Below, piece by piece: positions 34,788-43,158 of a DNA stretch of 64,000 bases. Positions within the stretch are counted from its first letter, which is position 1. Each line of letters begins with the position of its first letter. Under the pieces are notes generated by a model that saw only the letters and a program-made list of their open reading frames with translations, was not told where the DNA came from and did no database searches. Both the position numbers and the translations under genes were made by a program. The stretch comes from AP-15 sp963703855 (GTDB lineage: Bacteria; Pseudomonadota; Alphaproteobacteria; ATCC43930; CGMCC-115725): the NCBI GenBank assembly GCA_963703855.1, contig CAVPFW010000006.1, positions 1 through 64,000 on the forward strand, written 5' to 3'.

Positions 34788-36270
34788 TCAATTCGGATCC
34801 CACAGCGGCCAAATTGCGGCGAGGCGCAGCGCCGCCACCGGATTGGCGAGGGCGTTCGCCGCGGCCTGCACGCGCAGAAAACGGGGGTCGGCGAAAAATC
34901 GCATTCGCGCAATGTCGGAACATGGTTCGGCTCGGCCAGCCGGACGGCGATCTTGGCGACCCCTTCCCGACCCTCGGGCACCACATGGAGCAGCAGCGCG
35001 CGGGCCAGGAAATCTTCGAACATCCGGTACTCGTCGAGCGACAGCGCCCCATCGACGCGCCCTGCCGCCAGCGCATCGAGAAGGGCCTCGGGGTCGCCGA
35101 AATCATGGGTGAACCCCTTGCCGCCGTAAAACGCTCGGCCGAGCTGCACCGGTTTGAACCCGGCCTGGCACGCCTCGATCAGCAACGGCGAGGACAGCGA
35201 CGCGACCAGATCGGCGTGGGAGAACAGAACTTCGATCGGTTCGGTCTCCATGATGCGAAACCGCGCCTGTTGCGCCCCCGACAGGGTGTCGCGCCACTCT
35301 CCCAGCAGCTTCAGGGTCAGCGGCCCATCGATGCCGGGTTGCCGCCGCTCGCCGGGATCGGCCTTGAAGACGACCTGGAGATTGGTGCGCTCGAGCATGC
35401 CGGCGATCAATCGGCGGTAGATTGCCGGCGCGCACAGCTCGGACAACGGGGTCTCGATCAGCGACAGGTCGTTGATCGCCTGACCCAGCACCAGCGCGAC
35501 GCGCCCGGTGCCCCCGGCGAACGGCGTCGCCACCATGTCTTCGGCTGCCGGCCGCGCCGTCACCGCGGGAAGTATCGGCGACAGCCGGGCCTGCGCCTCG
35601 GCGCGGATTCGCTCGCGTCGGCCGGCATCCCGCGGCAGCGCAAGCCGGCCGTACCAGCCGGGGTCGGCGAGCAGCGAGCGATTGGCGATCGGCGTCGCCC
35701 GTTCCTCGAAGTAGAAGCCGCGGCCGGTGAAAAAGCGGTCGGCGACGAACATCCGCAATCCATGCCGCGGTCCCACCTCCAGCAGGGTTCGGCCGCAGAT
35801 CGAGCTGCCGCGGTGAACGACGGCATGGGAAAACGGCCCCTTCCGCGCCAAGGTCTCGTCCCAAAAGTCGATCCAATCCCGCGCCGCGGCCATGCCCAGC
35901 AGCATGGTTTCGCGGTGCTGAGGGGATGCACAGGCGCGTTCGACCGCCTCGCCGGCGCCGACCGACCCGGCTCCGCCGCCCAGCGCGGCAGCAGCCGGCG
36001 GAGAAGCTCGCTGCGGGCGCAGGCGAGGACGGCGATGCCGCGGTGTCGGTCGGCCTCGAGCTCGGCCGGCCCCATGCCCTCCAGCACCCGGCGGTGGGGA
36101 GCGAGGCAGCCGGCCAGCGGGCGGTAGTCGCCTTCGCATTTCCGCCACCGCGCACGGGAACGCTCCGCCCACAGCCGAATGCCGCCGCTTGCGGCGAGGT
36201 GGTAAAGCGGCGGAAATTCCCGGGGGCCGAAGCCGCGCGCATCGGACACCAGGATGCGGGGCCGGTTCAC
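34788..36270 (-). pseudogene. Capsular polysaccharide protein, KpsS/LipB-like (two frame breaks)
   Basis: Three frames together encode one Capsule_synth-type protein of ~490 residues. It starts at a GTG (36270) overlapping the previous stop, with NRPRILVSDARGFGPREFPPLYHLAA. The core has SHAVVHRGSSICGRTLLEVGPRHGLRMFVADRFF, LGQAINDLSLIE, QVVFKADPGERR and SHADLVASLSSPLLIEACQ. The end is VQAAANALANPVAALRLAAIWPLWDPN with TGA at 34788. Adding one base at the CCC at 35966-35968 and one at the AAAA at 34878-34881 (plus strand) joins them. KpsS-type proteins add the Kdo linker of ABC-exported capsules. As read, the core frame would run on to 34745. Confidence 0.8.
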
Positions 36271-37223
36271 GCCCGTGCGGCTCCGATCTCGGCATAAAGC
36301 CCGTACCACCCGGCGATCACATCGTCCCATCCCGGTGTGTCGGGGACCGAGCCGAAGGCGCCGCTCGACAACCGGGCGATGCCGCGACCATCATCATCGA
36401 GCAGCGCCATGATGCGGTCGCCATCGCGGCGCGGGTCGGCGCTCAGCAGCAGCCCGTTGTCGCCGTCGCGGATAAAGTCCGGACACATGCCGACCGGCGT
36501 GGCCAGAACCGGAACGCCATTGCCGAGCGCCTCCGGCAGGGAGGCGGGCCCGCCCTCCAGGCGGCTGACGATCAGCAGGGCGTCGATGCCGCCGACGATC
36601 TGCGGCATCAGCCGGTAGGGCAGCCGTTCCCAGTGCTCGGCCGCGAAGCCCTTGGAGCGGGCGAGCTCGGCCTCGCGCCAGCGGCCCTCGCCGACTAGCG
36701 CGAACGACACGCGTCGGGGGTCGAGATGCCCCAGCAAGCCCTCGAACAGGGCTTCGCCCTTGACACCGTCGGGATGCCTCCGCGAGAACAGGCCGAGGCG
36801 CAGCGCGCCGCCCGGCCATCGGCGCGGCCGTTCCGGCAGGGGAAACACCCGGCGGTCGACGCCGTGCGGAATGACGCGGGTGTGGTCGATGCCGTGCTCG
36901 GCCAGGATCGCGGCCTGGGTGGCGTTTAGGCAATGCACGATCTCGGCCTCCCGGCACCGGGCGACGACATAAGCGAGCGTCAGCCAGCGCGTCGCCTGGC
37001 GCGGATCGTGGTGGACCGTCATCAGCGAGCGGGGCAGCAGCCGCCGCTCCAGGCTGGCGCGATGGTAATGCCGCACATTGGCCGCGCGGCTCGGCCGAAA
37101 CGATCTGGTTATGCGGGTTCCAGCGGGGGCCGCGACGGCGGTGCGGCGGATCAGATCGTCAAAGATCGGGCTGTTTCGAAGGAGACGCGTGGAAAGTACA
37201 TGGTCGATGTGGAAAACCGCCAT
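36267..37223 (-). CDS. Glycosyltransferase (GT4-type)
   Basis: A 318-residue GT-B-fold protein. It has the N-terminal acceptor domain (VVARCREAEIVHCLNATQAAIL), the linker RVIPHGVDRRVFPLPER, and the GT4 nucleotide-binding domain with GLFSRRHPDGVKGEALFEGLL and the E-x7-E-like stretch SRLEGGPASLPEALGNGVPVLATPVG. The donor and acceptor sugars cannot be read from the sequence. It is the first gene of the leftward capsule operon and overlaps the KpsS-like gene by 4 nt (GTGA). Confidence 0.88.
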   Translation of the reverse strand: MAVFHIDHVLSTRLLRNSPIFDDLIRRTAVAAPAGTRITRSFRPSRAANVRHYHRASLERRLLPRSLMTVHHDPRQATRWLTLAYVVARCREAEIVHCLNATQAAILAEHGIDHTRVIPHGVDRRVFPLPERPRRWPGGALRLGLFSRRHPDGVKGEALFEGLLGHLDPRRVSFALVGEGRWREAELARSKGFAAEHWERLPYRLMPQIVGGIDALLIVSRLEGGPASLPEALGNGVPVLATPVGMCPDFIRDGDNGLLLSADPRRDGDRIMALLDDDGRGIARLSSGAFGSVPDTPGWDDVIAGWYGLYAEIGAARA

Positions 37224-37303
37224 TGCCGGCGCATTCTAGTCAGGCCGTGCAATCGTGTCGAGCCGCCCCGCGAAGCCGCCGGGCCCGGGCATCGGCACCC
37301 GCC

Positions 37304-38863
37304 ATGACTGGGTTTCGCCGCGTCGCAAATCCGCGCGCCGTAATCGGCGCCGTCTCCGCCGGGCATCGGGTGAGCGGCGCCCTCGGCGCTCTCGGCCTCG
37401 CCCTGCTGCGCCGCTGCCCGCCATGGCTGGTGGACGCCGCCGCCCGGCTGCCGCCGCTGCGCCGGCCCGCCGCGCGACTGCACGAATACCGCGGGCGATT
37501 GCGCCGGGCCGCCCGTTTCGCCGGCGGCGACGGCACCCGCTACGGCGCGCGGCTGGCCGAGTTGGCGATCGCATTGGAGCGGGGCGGATTGCCGCTGCTG
37601 CTGCCGCCGCCCGACCGGCCGGCGAGCAGTTTCAATGGCCGAATGGTGATGGCGCTCTACGGCTCCGAGCCGTGGTTCGCCAACGGCTATTCGATCCGGT
37701 CCCGCTGTCTGCTCGAAGAGCTCGCGGCGGCGGGGGTCCGCTGCGTGCCGGTGACCCGGCCCAACTTTCCGCAAGATCTGCCCGCGGGTCGAAACGCTGC
37801 GCCGGTCGCCGAGGAGGAATATGCCGGGCGGCGCTACCGCCGCCTGTCGGCCGGGCCCCGCATGATGGACGATCCGGTCGGCGACTACATCGCCGCCTTT
37901 GCCGACGAACTCGCGGCTATCGTGCGCGCCGGCGGGGCCAGCATCGTCCACGCCGCCTCGAACCATGTCGTCGGGCTCGCCGCCTGCCTTGCGGCCGAGC
38001 GCACCGGCGCGCGCAGCGTATATGAGATCCGCGGTTTGTGGCATTGGAGCACGGCGACCCGCTGGCCGGGCTGGGAAGGAACCGAGACTTTCGCACTGCA
38101 CGAGGCGCTCGAGCGCCAGGCGGCATTGCGCGCCGATCGGGTCGTCGTGCTGAGCCGGCCGCTCGCCGCTCATGTGCGGTGCTGGGGCGTGCCGGAAGAG
38201 CGCATCGTCATCGCCGCCAACGGCGTCGACACGGGCCTGTTCAAGCCGCTGCCGCGCGATTGCAGATTGCGCCGGGCGCTCGGCGCGGGGCCACGCACCT
38301 TTCTCATCGGCTTCGTCGGAACCTTCAACCGCTACGAGGGGCTCGACACTCTGCTGGAAGCCGTGGCGATCATCCGCGCCCGGGGGATCGACGCGGCGGC
38401 GGCGCTGATCGGCGACGGCGAGGAGGGACCGCGGCTGCAAGCGCTGGCGCGGAAATTGCGCGTGCCCGCCTCGTTCCCCGGCCGGGTCCCGTTCGAGCAG
38501 GTTCCGACCTATCTCGCGGCCTGCGACGTCTATCCGATCGCGCGGCGCAACGCCTATGTCACCTCGCTGGTGCCGCCGCTCAAGCTGGCGGAGGCGATGG
38601 CCTGCGCGGTGCCGGTCGTCGTCGCCGATCTGCCGCCGCTGACCGAGTGCGTGGGCCATCAACGCACCGGGCTGGTCTATGGGCACGGCGCCGGCGCGCT
38701 CGCCGATGCGCTGCAGCGGGTGCATGCCGATCCCGTTTTCGCCGCCGCAGTGGCGGCTGCCGGGCGCGATTGGGTCGCCGAGCACCGCAGCTGGCGGGCT
38801 GCGGCCGCGGCGCTCTTGTCGGCCTATTCGGCGGCGACGGCCCAGCCCGCGGCTGCCCCTTGA
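37304..38863 (+). CDS. Glycosyltransferase (GT4-type, long N-terminal region)
   Basis: A 519-residue protein. An N-terminal basic and hydrophobic region (residues 1-100, ALGLALLRRCPPWLVDAA) could associate with the membrane. The GT-B domain has MALYGSEPWFANGYSIRSRCLLEELAAAG, RVVVLSRPLAAHVRCWGVPEERIVIAANGVDTGLFKP, FVGTFNRYEGLDTLLEAVAII and the C-terminal VPPLKLAEAMACAVPVVVADLPPLTE with the catalytic Glu pair region. It is divergent from the preceding glycosyltransferase (80 bp) and convergent with the next. Start 37304 chosen; an ATG at 37223 adds 27 basic residues. Confidence 0.88.
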   Translation: MTGFRRVANPRAVIGAVSAGHRVSGALGALGLALLRRCPPWLVDAAARLPPLRRPAARLHEYRGRLRRAARFAGGDGTRYGARLAELAIALERGGLPLLLPPPDRPASSFNGRMVMALYGSEPWFANGYSIRSRCLLEELAAAGVRCVPVTRPNFPQDLPAGRNAAPVAEEEYAGRRYRRLSAGPRMMDDPVGDYIAAFADELAAIVRAGGASIVHAASNHVVGLAACLAAERTGARSVYEIRGLWHWSTATRWPGWEGTETFALHEALERQAALRADRVVVLSRPLAAHVRCWGVPEERIVIAANGVDTGLFKPLPRDCRLRRALGAGPRTFLIGFVGTFNRYEGLDTLLEAVAIIRARGIDAAAALIGDGEEGPRLQALARKLRVPASFPGRVPFEQVPTYLAACDVYPIARRNAYVTSLVPPLKLAEAMACAVPVVVADLPPLTECVGHQRTGLVYGHGAGALADALQRVHADPVFAAAVAAAGRDWVAEHRSWRAAAAALLSAYSAATAQPAAAP

Positions 38864-38871
38864 GGCGGGTT

Positions 38872-38893
38872 GCCGGCGAGGATCATCGCCGGC
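38872..38893. terminator. Bidirectional hairpin between convergent glycosyltransferase genes
   Basis: GCCGGCGA and TCGCCGGC form a perfect 8-bp stem around GGATCA, nine nt past the stop of the rightward gene and overlapping the last codons of the leftward gene. No T-tract follows on either strand, so it may act only as a weak or Rho-assisted terminator. Confidence 0.35.
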
Positions 38894-40043
38894 GCCGGCC
38901 GAACGCAGCGGCGAGCGCCGCCGTCAGCTCGGCGCCGACCGTGCTGCCGCGATGGCGGGCGGCGAGGTTCCGCGCCGCAGCACCGGCCGCCGACCACGCC
39001 GCGGGGTCGGTTCCGCAGCGGACGAGGGCGGCCACGACCTCGTCCCCTGTGGCGGCGAAAAACGGGTATCCCTCGCCCAGCAGCCGGCGATGCATCGCCG
39101 TCGGGTTGCACACCACCGGCAGGCCGAGGGCGCCGTAATCGATCAGCTTGGTCGACAATTCGAGCGAGCGGTCGAGCTCGGGCGAGCGCCACGACAGCCC
39201 GACATGGCCGCTTGCCGCCAATTTCAGCGCGCCGCCCCGCGTCAATCCGCCGCTCCATCTGACCCCTTCGCGGTCCAGCGCCGCGCGCATCTGCGGCGGA
39301 AATCCCCGATCGGGGTGGGACAGGAATTTGTTGCCGGCGACGTGCAGCTCGGCGGCGATCCCGCGCTGCGCCAGCAGACCCGGCAGCGCCGTCATCTCCA
39401 AGGTATTCCACGCCGGAGCGAACTTGCCGATATAGACCAGCCGCAGGATCTCGCCCGGCATCGGCGGGCGGGCCGGAGGAAGGGCGAACGCCTGGTCGCC
39501 GGCGATCGGCGGCACGAGCGCGGTCGGCACGGTTTCGGCGAGCCGGAAATGCCGGCGCAGATGGGCGGCGATCTCCGGCGTCTGGCACAGCAGCAAGGAT
39601 GCACGCCGCAATGTGCGGACGAGCCCGACGCGCCCGAGCCATCCAATCTGCGCCGGATCCTGGGCGAAATCGGTTAGGTAGAAGGCGAGCCGCCCGCGCA
39701 ACGAGCGCGTCGCGGCCGCCGCCCGCGCGGTTCGCCGGCCGCGTACCAGGACGGCGTCGAATTTCTCGGTGAGATCGAGGCGCTCGAGCAGGCGCACCGC
39801 CTGCCGTGCCGACAATAGCCCGCGCCGCGCCGGCGATGCCCAGCCCCGGGCGAACGGGTCGACGAGGGTGACGCCGGCAACGCCGTCGACCACCCCGAGC
39901 ACTTCGTGTTGCCGGCGCGGAGCCCGCAGCAGCACATTGACCTCGCAGCCGCAGCGCCCGAGGATCGCCGCGACCTCGGCCAGCCAGATCGCCGGGCCCT
40001 CGACGAGATTCGCGTCAACCTCGGCGTAGAGGGCGATCCGCAT
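38883..40043 (-). CDS. Glycosyltransferase (GT4-like)
   Basis: A 386-residue GT-B-type protein. It starts MRIALYAEVDANLVEGPAIWLAEVAAILGRCGCEVNVLLRAP, has LVYIGKFAPAWNTLEM at the start of the nucleotide-binding domain, and the motif WRSPELDRSLELSTKLIDYGALGLPVVCNPTAMHRRLLGEGYPFF near the catalytic Glu. Acceptor and donor unknown. Its 5' end overlaps the dehydrogenase gene by 29 nt, so it is translationally coupled as the last gene of a five-gene operon. Confidence 0.86.
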   Translation of the reverse strand: MRIALYAEVDANLVEGPAIWLAEVAAILGRCGCEVNVLLRAPRRQHEVLGVVDGVAGVTLVDPFARGWASPARRGLLSARQAVRLLERLDLTEKFDAVLVRGRRTARAAAATRSLRGRLAFYLTDFAQDPAQIGWLGRVGLVRTLRRASLLLCQTPEIAAHLRRHFRLAETVPTALVPPIAGDQAFALPPARPPMPGEILRLVYIGKFAPAWNTLEMTALPGLLAQRGIAAELHVAGNKFLSHPDRGFPPQMRAALDREGVRWSGGLTRGGALKLAASGHVGLSWRSPELDRSLELSTKLIDYGALGLPVVCNPTAMHRRLLGEGYPFFAATGDEVVAALVRCGTDPAAWSAAGAAARNLAARHRGSTVGAELTAALAAAFGRRRR

Positions 40044-41049
40044 GCTGGAGCCTCAGCAGCTCGAGCGCTTCCATCACATGCACCGAATCGGCGAGCGTTC
40101 CCTCCTGCTCCGGGGCGCGGCTGCGCACCGCCTCGACAAAGCCGGCCATCTGCGCCTCGAAGATGTTGACCTGACCGCAGCCGAGCTCGGTGCGGCCGGC
40201 GCCGTAGCCGCCCGCCGGCTTGATGGCAAAGACGAATTGCGGCATTTCGGCTTGGATCGACGCCATCAACGTGCCGTTGTCGCCCTGCACCTCGAGGATC
40301 TGGGTGAAGGACGGCGTCAACAGATCGGCCTGGATCACCACCGGCACCCCGGCGCGGGTCCAAAAGCGGGCGAGCACGAAATCCTCGGCGTCGACCTTCT
40401 CGATCTTCCCGGCGATTGCCCGCTGCGGGCGAAACAGCTCATGCATGATCAGCTCGGCACGCTCGATCGGCCCGAAATACCAGACCGCGAGATCGAGCAT
40501 ATGCACCAGCATCTCGTTGAGGGCGCCGCCGCCCTCGCCGACGCGATGCTTCCACAGCGCGGCCGAGCCGCGGCCGCCGATGCGCATGGTCGCCACCGCG
40601 AGCTTGCCGATGACCGGGCTGACCCCGCTGTCGCGCGCGCCGGCGAGGATGCCGCGGGCCTTCTGGAATATCGGGGCGTGGCGGTAGACATAGCCGACCA
40701 TGCCGACGCGGTCGAAGCGCTCGGCGAGCCGATGGAGCTCGCGGGCCTCGGACGCGGTCTCGCACAGCGGCTTCTCGCAGAAGAAATCCTTGCCCGCCGC
40801 TATCGCCCGGCGGATCAGTGGCGCATGGAACGGGGTCGGGACGCAGAGGTCGATCGCGGTCAGCTCCGGGTCGCCGAAGATCTGCTCGGCGCTGTCGACA
40901 AAGCGCAGCCCTTCGCTGGCGGCGAGCCTGCGGGCCAGGGCGGGGTCCTGGTCGGCCAGCACGATCTCGGTGTACGGGCACAGCCGCAGACCGCTGATGT
41001 GCTTCACCGCCTGCTTGCCGCACCCGATCAGGCCAATCTTGACGGTCAT
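40015..41049 (-). CDS. Gfo/Idh/MocA oxidoreductase, WbpB-like sugar-nucleotide dehydrogenase candidate
   Basis: A 344-residue NAD-dependent oxidoreductase. The Rossmann motif is IGLIGCGKQAVKHISGL and the catalytic Lys lies in AAGKDFFCEKPLCETASEA. The active-site His region is HRVGEGGGALNEMLVHMLDLAVWYFG. Next to an acetyltransferase and an aminotransferase it fits the WbpB role: oxidising C3 of a UDP-N-acetylglucosaminuronic acid so that an amino group can be installed. That substrate is inferred from context. Confidence 0.85.
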   Translation of the reverse strand: MTVKIGLIGCGKQAVKHISGLRLCPYTEIVLADQDPALARRLAASEGLRFVDSAEQIFGDPELTAIDLCVPTPFHAPLIRRAIAAGKDFFCEKPLCETASEARELHRLAERFDRVGMVGYVYRHAPIFQKARGILAGARDSGVSPVIGKLAVATMRIGGRGSAALWKHRVGEGGGALNEMLVHMLDLAVWYFGPIERAELIMHELFRPQRAIAGKIEKVDAEDFVLARFWTRAGVPVVIQADLLTPSFTQILEVQGDNGTLMASIQAEMPQFVFAIKPAGGYGAGRTELGCGQVNIFEAQMAGFVEAVRSRAPEQEGTLADSVHVMEALELLRLQHADRPLRRG

Positions 41050-41067
41050 CGAACCACCCCCACCCCT

Positions 41068-41688
41068 TTATCCGCTCAGATGCCCGGCCCAGGACAGCGC
41101 CATGTTGGCCTCGCGCAGCCCCTCGGGCAGCGGGCGGATTTCGCCGGGCACGCCGACCACCAGCCGCCCGGGCGGGACTTCCTTGGTCACCACCGCGCCG
41201 GCGGCGATGAACGAGCCCGCGCCGACCCGCACCCCCGGCAGCAGCACCACGGCCCCGCCGATCGTCACGTTGTCCTCGAGGACGCAGCCCTCCGGCCGAT
41301 ATCGGTCGCGCATCCTTAACGGATAGCGGTCGTTGAGAATGGTCACCCCGGGCCCGAGGAAGACCCGGTCGCCGAGGGTGCAGTGGGTCGGGATGAAGCA
41401 ATTGGCCTCGATCTTGACAAAGCTGCCGATGCGGACCTGGCCCTCGATGACCGTGTTGGTGCCGACGACGACGTGGTCGCCGATCACCGTGGCGGCGCGG
41501 ATCAGCACGTGATGCCCGGTCTGGAAGTGGTCGCCGGCGGTCACGTCGCCGTAAATGACGGTGCCGGAGCGGATCCGGGCATGCGCGCCCAGGCATGCCG
41601 GGCCGCAATCGGCCTTGTATTTGAGCCCGAGCTGGGCGCCCGGCTGGATCTCGCAATCGGCGCCGGCCCGGAAGAACTGCTCGAACAT
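41068..41688 (-). CDS. Left-handed beta-helix acyltransferase (WbpD-like N-acetyltransferase)
   Basis: A 206-residue hexapeptide-repeat protein: repeated [LIV]-G-x4 turns (IRSGTVIYGDVTAGDHFQTGHHVLIRAATVIGDHVVVGTNTVIEGQVRIGSFVKIEANCFIP), a loop with NDRYPLRMRDRY and the C-terminal VTIGGAVVLLPGVRVGAGSFIAAGAVVTKEVPPGRLVVGVPG. The family forms trimers and uses acetyl-CoA. Between the aminotransferase and dehydrogenase genes it would N-acetylate the 3-amino-sugar nucleotide. Start 41688 is preceded by GGGGGAGCG. Confidence 0.9.
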   Translation of the reverse strand: MFEQFFRAGADCEIQPGAQLGLKYKADCGPACLGAHARIRSGTVIYGDVTAGDHFQTGHHVLIRAATVIGDHVVVGTNTVIEGQVRIGSFVKIEANCFIPTHCTLGDRVFLGPGVTILNDRYPLRMRDRYRPEGCVLEDNVTIGGAVVLLPGVRVGAGSFIAAGAVVTKEVPPGRLVVGVPGEIRPLPEGLREANMALSWAGHLSG

Positions 41689-41785
41689 CGCTCCCCCCTT
41701 CATCTGCCGATCTGCGACAAGTCGCGAGGGCCGGCGGCAGCGCCGGCCCGGGTGCGGCGAGACCCTCCGCCGCAGCTTTCGACCA

Positions 41786-43156
41786 TCAGCCGCTCTGCTG
41801 ATGACGCAGAAAGGAAATCCTGGTCCGGGAGAGCCCGCGCAGCGGCCGCCGCGAACGGGTCGCGCTTGAGCCCGACCACGCCGTCGATCCCAAGGTCTCG
41901 ATCATTCTGACATAGGGAGCGCTCTCGCGTTCCCAGATCAGCGCGGAGGCGGCGCGGTCGACCGCCCGACGGAAGCCGGCGAGCGCCGCCGGCTCCATCA
42001 TCATGCCGACGGCCGCGGCAAGCGCCCCCGCGTCATCCTCGTCGAACAACCGGCCCAGGCGCCATTCGTGCACCAGCCGGGCGATCTCGGGCAACGGCGT
42101 CGCGGCGACCGGCAGCCGCGCCCCAATCATCTGGAACAGCCGATTGGGCAGGCTGAGGCGATTGTTGCGGGATACGCCCTGGCGCGCGATCACCCCGATA
42201 TCGGCTCCGGCGGCATAGGCGGGGATCGCGTGGACCGGCTGCAGCGGCGGCACGTGAAAGCGCTCGGCGACGCCGCGCTCGGCGGCGTGCTGCCGCATGC
42301 GCGCGACAAAGCCGCGCTCGCCCTCGGGGCCGAGCGCCGCGAAATGAACCTCATGGGGCAAGCCCGCGAGCGCGTCGATGACGGTCTCGACCCCCTCCCC
42401 GGGGCGCAAGGTGTTCAGGTGAAGCAGCAGGCGCACCTGCTCGCTCAGGCCCAGATCGCGCCGCAGGCGGCCATCGGACGGCCAGTTCCCGTCGTGCTGG
42501 CAGTTGCGCAAAACCAGCGGAGGTGGAACGCGAAAGCGGTCGGCAATGTCGTCGGCCAGCGCCTGGTTCACCGTCACCCAGCCTTCGGCGGAGCACGCGA
42601 TGTCGATCTCGCGGCGCATCTCGGCCAGGCGGACGGCGCGCGCTACCGGCCATTTCGGCAATTTCTCGTCGTCGAACGGGACCTCGACCACATCGTAGAC
42701 GAGGCGCCCGCCGCAGCGTCGGCGCACAGCGGCAGCGGCGATCAGCGCCTTCTCGTCATGGGCTTGGATCACATCGAACGACCGGCCGGCCAGCAGCGCC
42801 GCGGCGCGGCGGGCAAACACGCTGGTGCGGTTGCGCTGCGCCGCCACTGCCCCCGAGGCGGCGAGGCGCAGACCGGCGCCCCGCGGCAGCGGCAGCGCAC
42901 GCCGCGCGACATCAAGGACCGTCATCAAGGATTTAGGGTAGGCCGGGATCCCGGCGGCGATGGCGGTCGTGCCATTTTCCGCAGCCGCCGCCTGCAGATC
43001 CGGAACGCCGAACCCGACCACGGTCACGCGGTGGCCCGCCTGCGCCAGCGCCGCCGCCTGGCGCGCGACCCGGGTGTTGCGGCTCAAATCCTTGTAGGCG
43101 ATGATGCATACCGACAAGCCGGGCTGCCGGCCCGGCGCCGCGCTGTCCTGCGCCAT
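41786..43156 (-). CDS. Glycosyltransferase (GT4-type; C-terminal frame doubtful)
   Basis: A 456-residue GT-B protein starting MAQDSAAPGRQPGLSVCIIAYKDLSRNTRVARQAAALAQAGHRVTVVGFG. The core has SFDVIQAHDEKALIAAA, LVYDVVEVPFDDEKL, LLLHLNTLRPGEGVETVIDALAGLP and VSRNNRLSLPNRLFQMIGARLPVAATPLPEIARLVHEWRLGRLF with the catalytic region. The last ~25 residues are Ser/Arg-rich. Adding one base at the CCC at 41889-41891 gives GIDGVVGLKRDPFAAAARALPDQDF and a stop at 41700, which abuts the next gene's ribosome-binding site. Second gene of the wbp-like operon, two nt after the aminotransferase. Confidence 0.88.
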   Translation of the reverse strand: MAQDSAAPGRQPGLSVCIIAYKDLSRNTRVARQAAALAQAGHRVTVVGFGVPDLQAAAAENGTTAIAAGIPAYPKSLMTVLDVARRALPLPRGAGLRLAASGAVAAQRNRTSVFARRAAALLAGRSFDVIQAHDEKALIAAAAVRRRCGGRLVYDVVEVPFDDEKLPKWPVARAVRLAEMRREIDIACSAEGWVTVNQALADDIADRFRVPPPLVLRNCQHDGNWPSDGRLRRDLGLSEQVRLLLHLNTLRPGEGVETVIDALAGLPHEVHFAALGPEGERGFVARMRQHAAERGVAERFHVPPLQPVHAIPAYAAGADIGVIARQGVSRNNRLSLPNRLFQMIGARLPVAATPLPEIARLVHEWRLGRLFDEDDAGALAAAVGMMMEPAALAGFRRAVDRAASALIWERESAPYVRMIETLGSTAWSGSSATRSRRPLRGLSRTRISFLRHQQSG

Positions 43157-43158
43157 TC

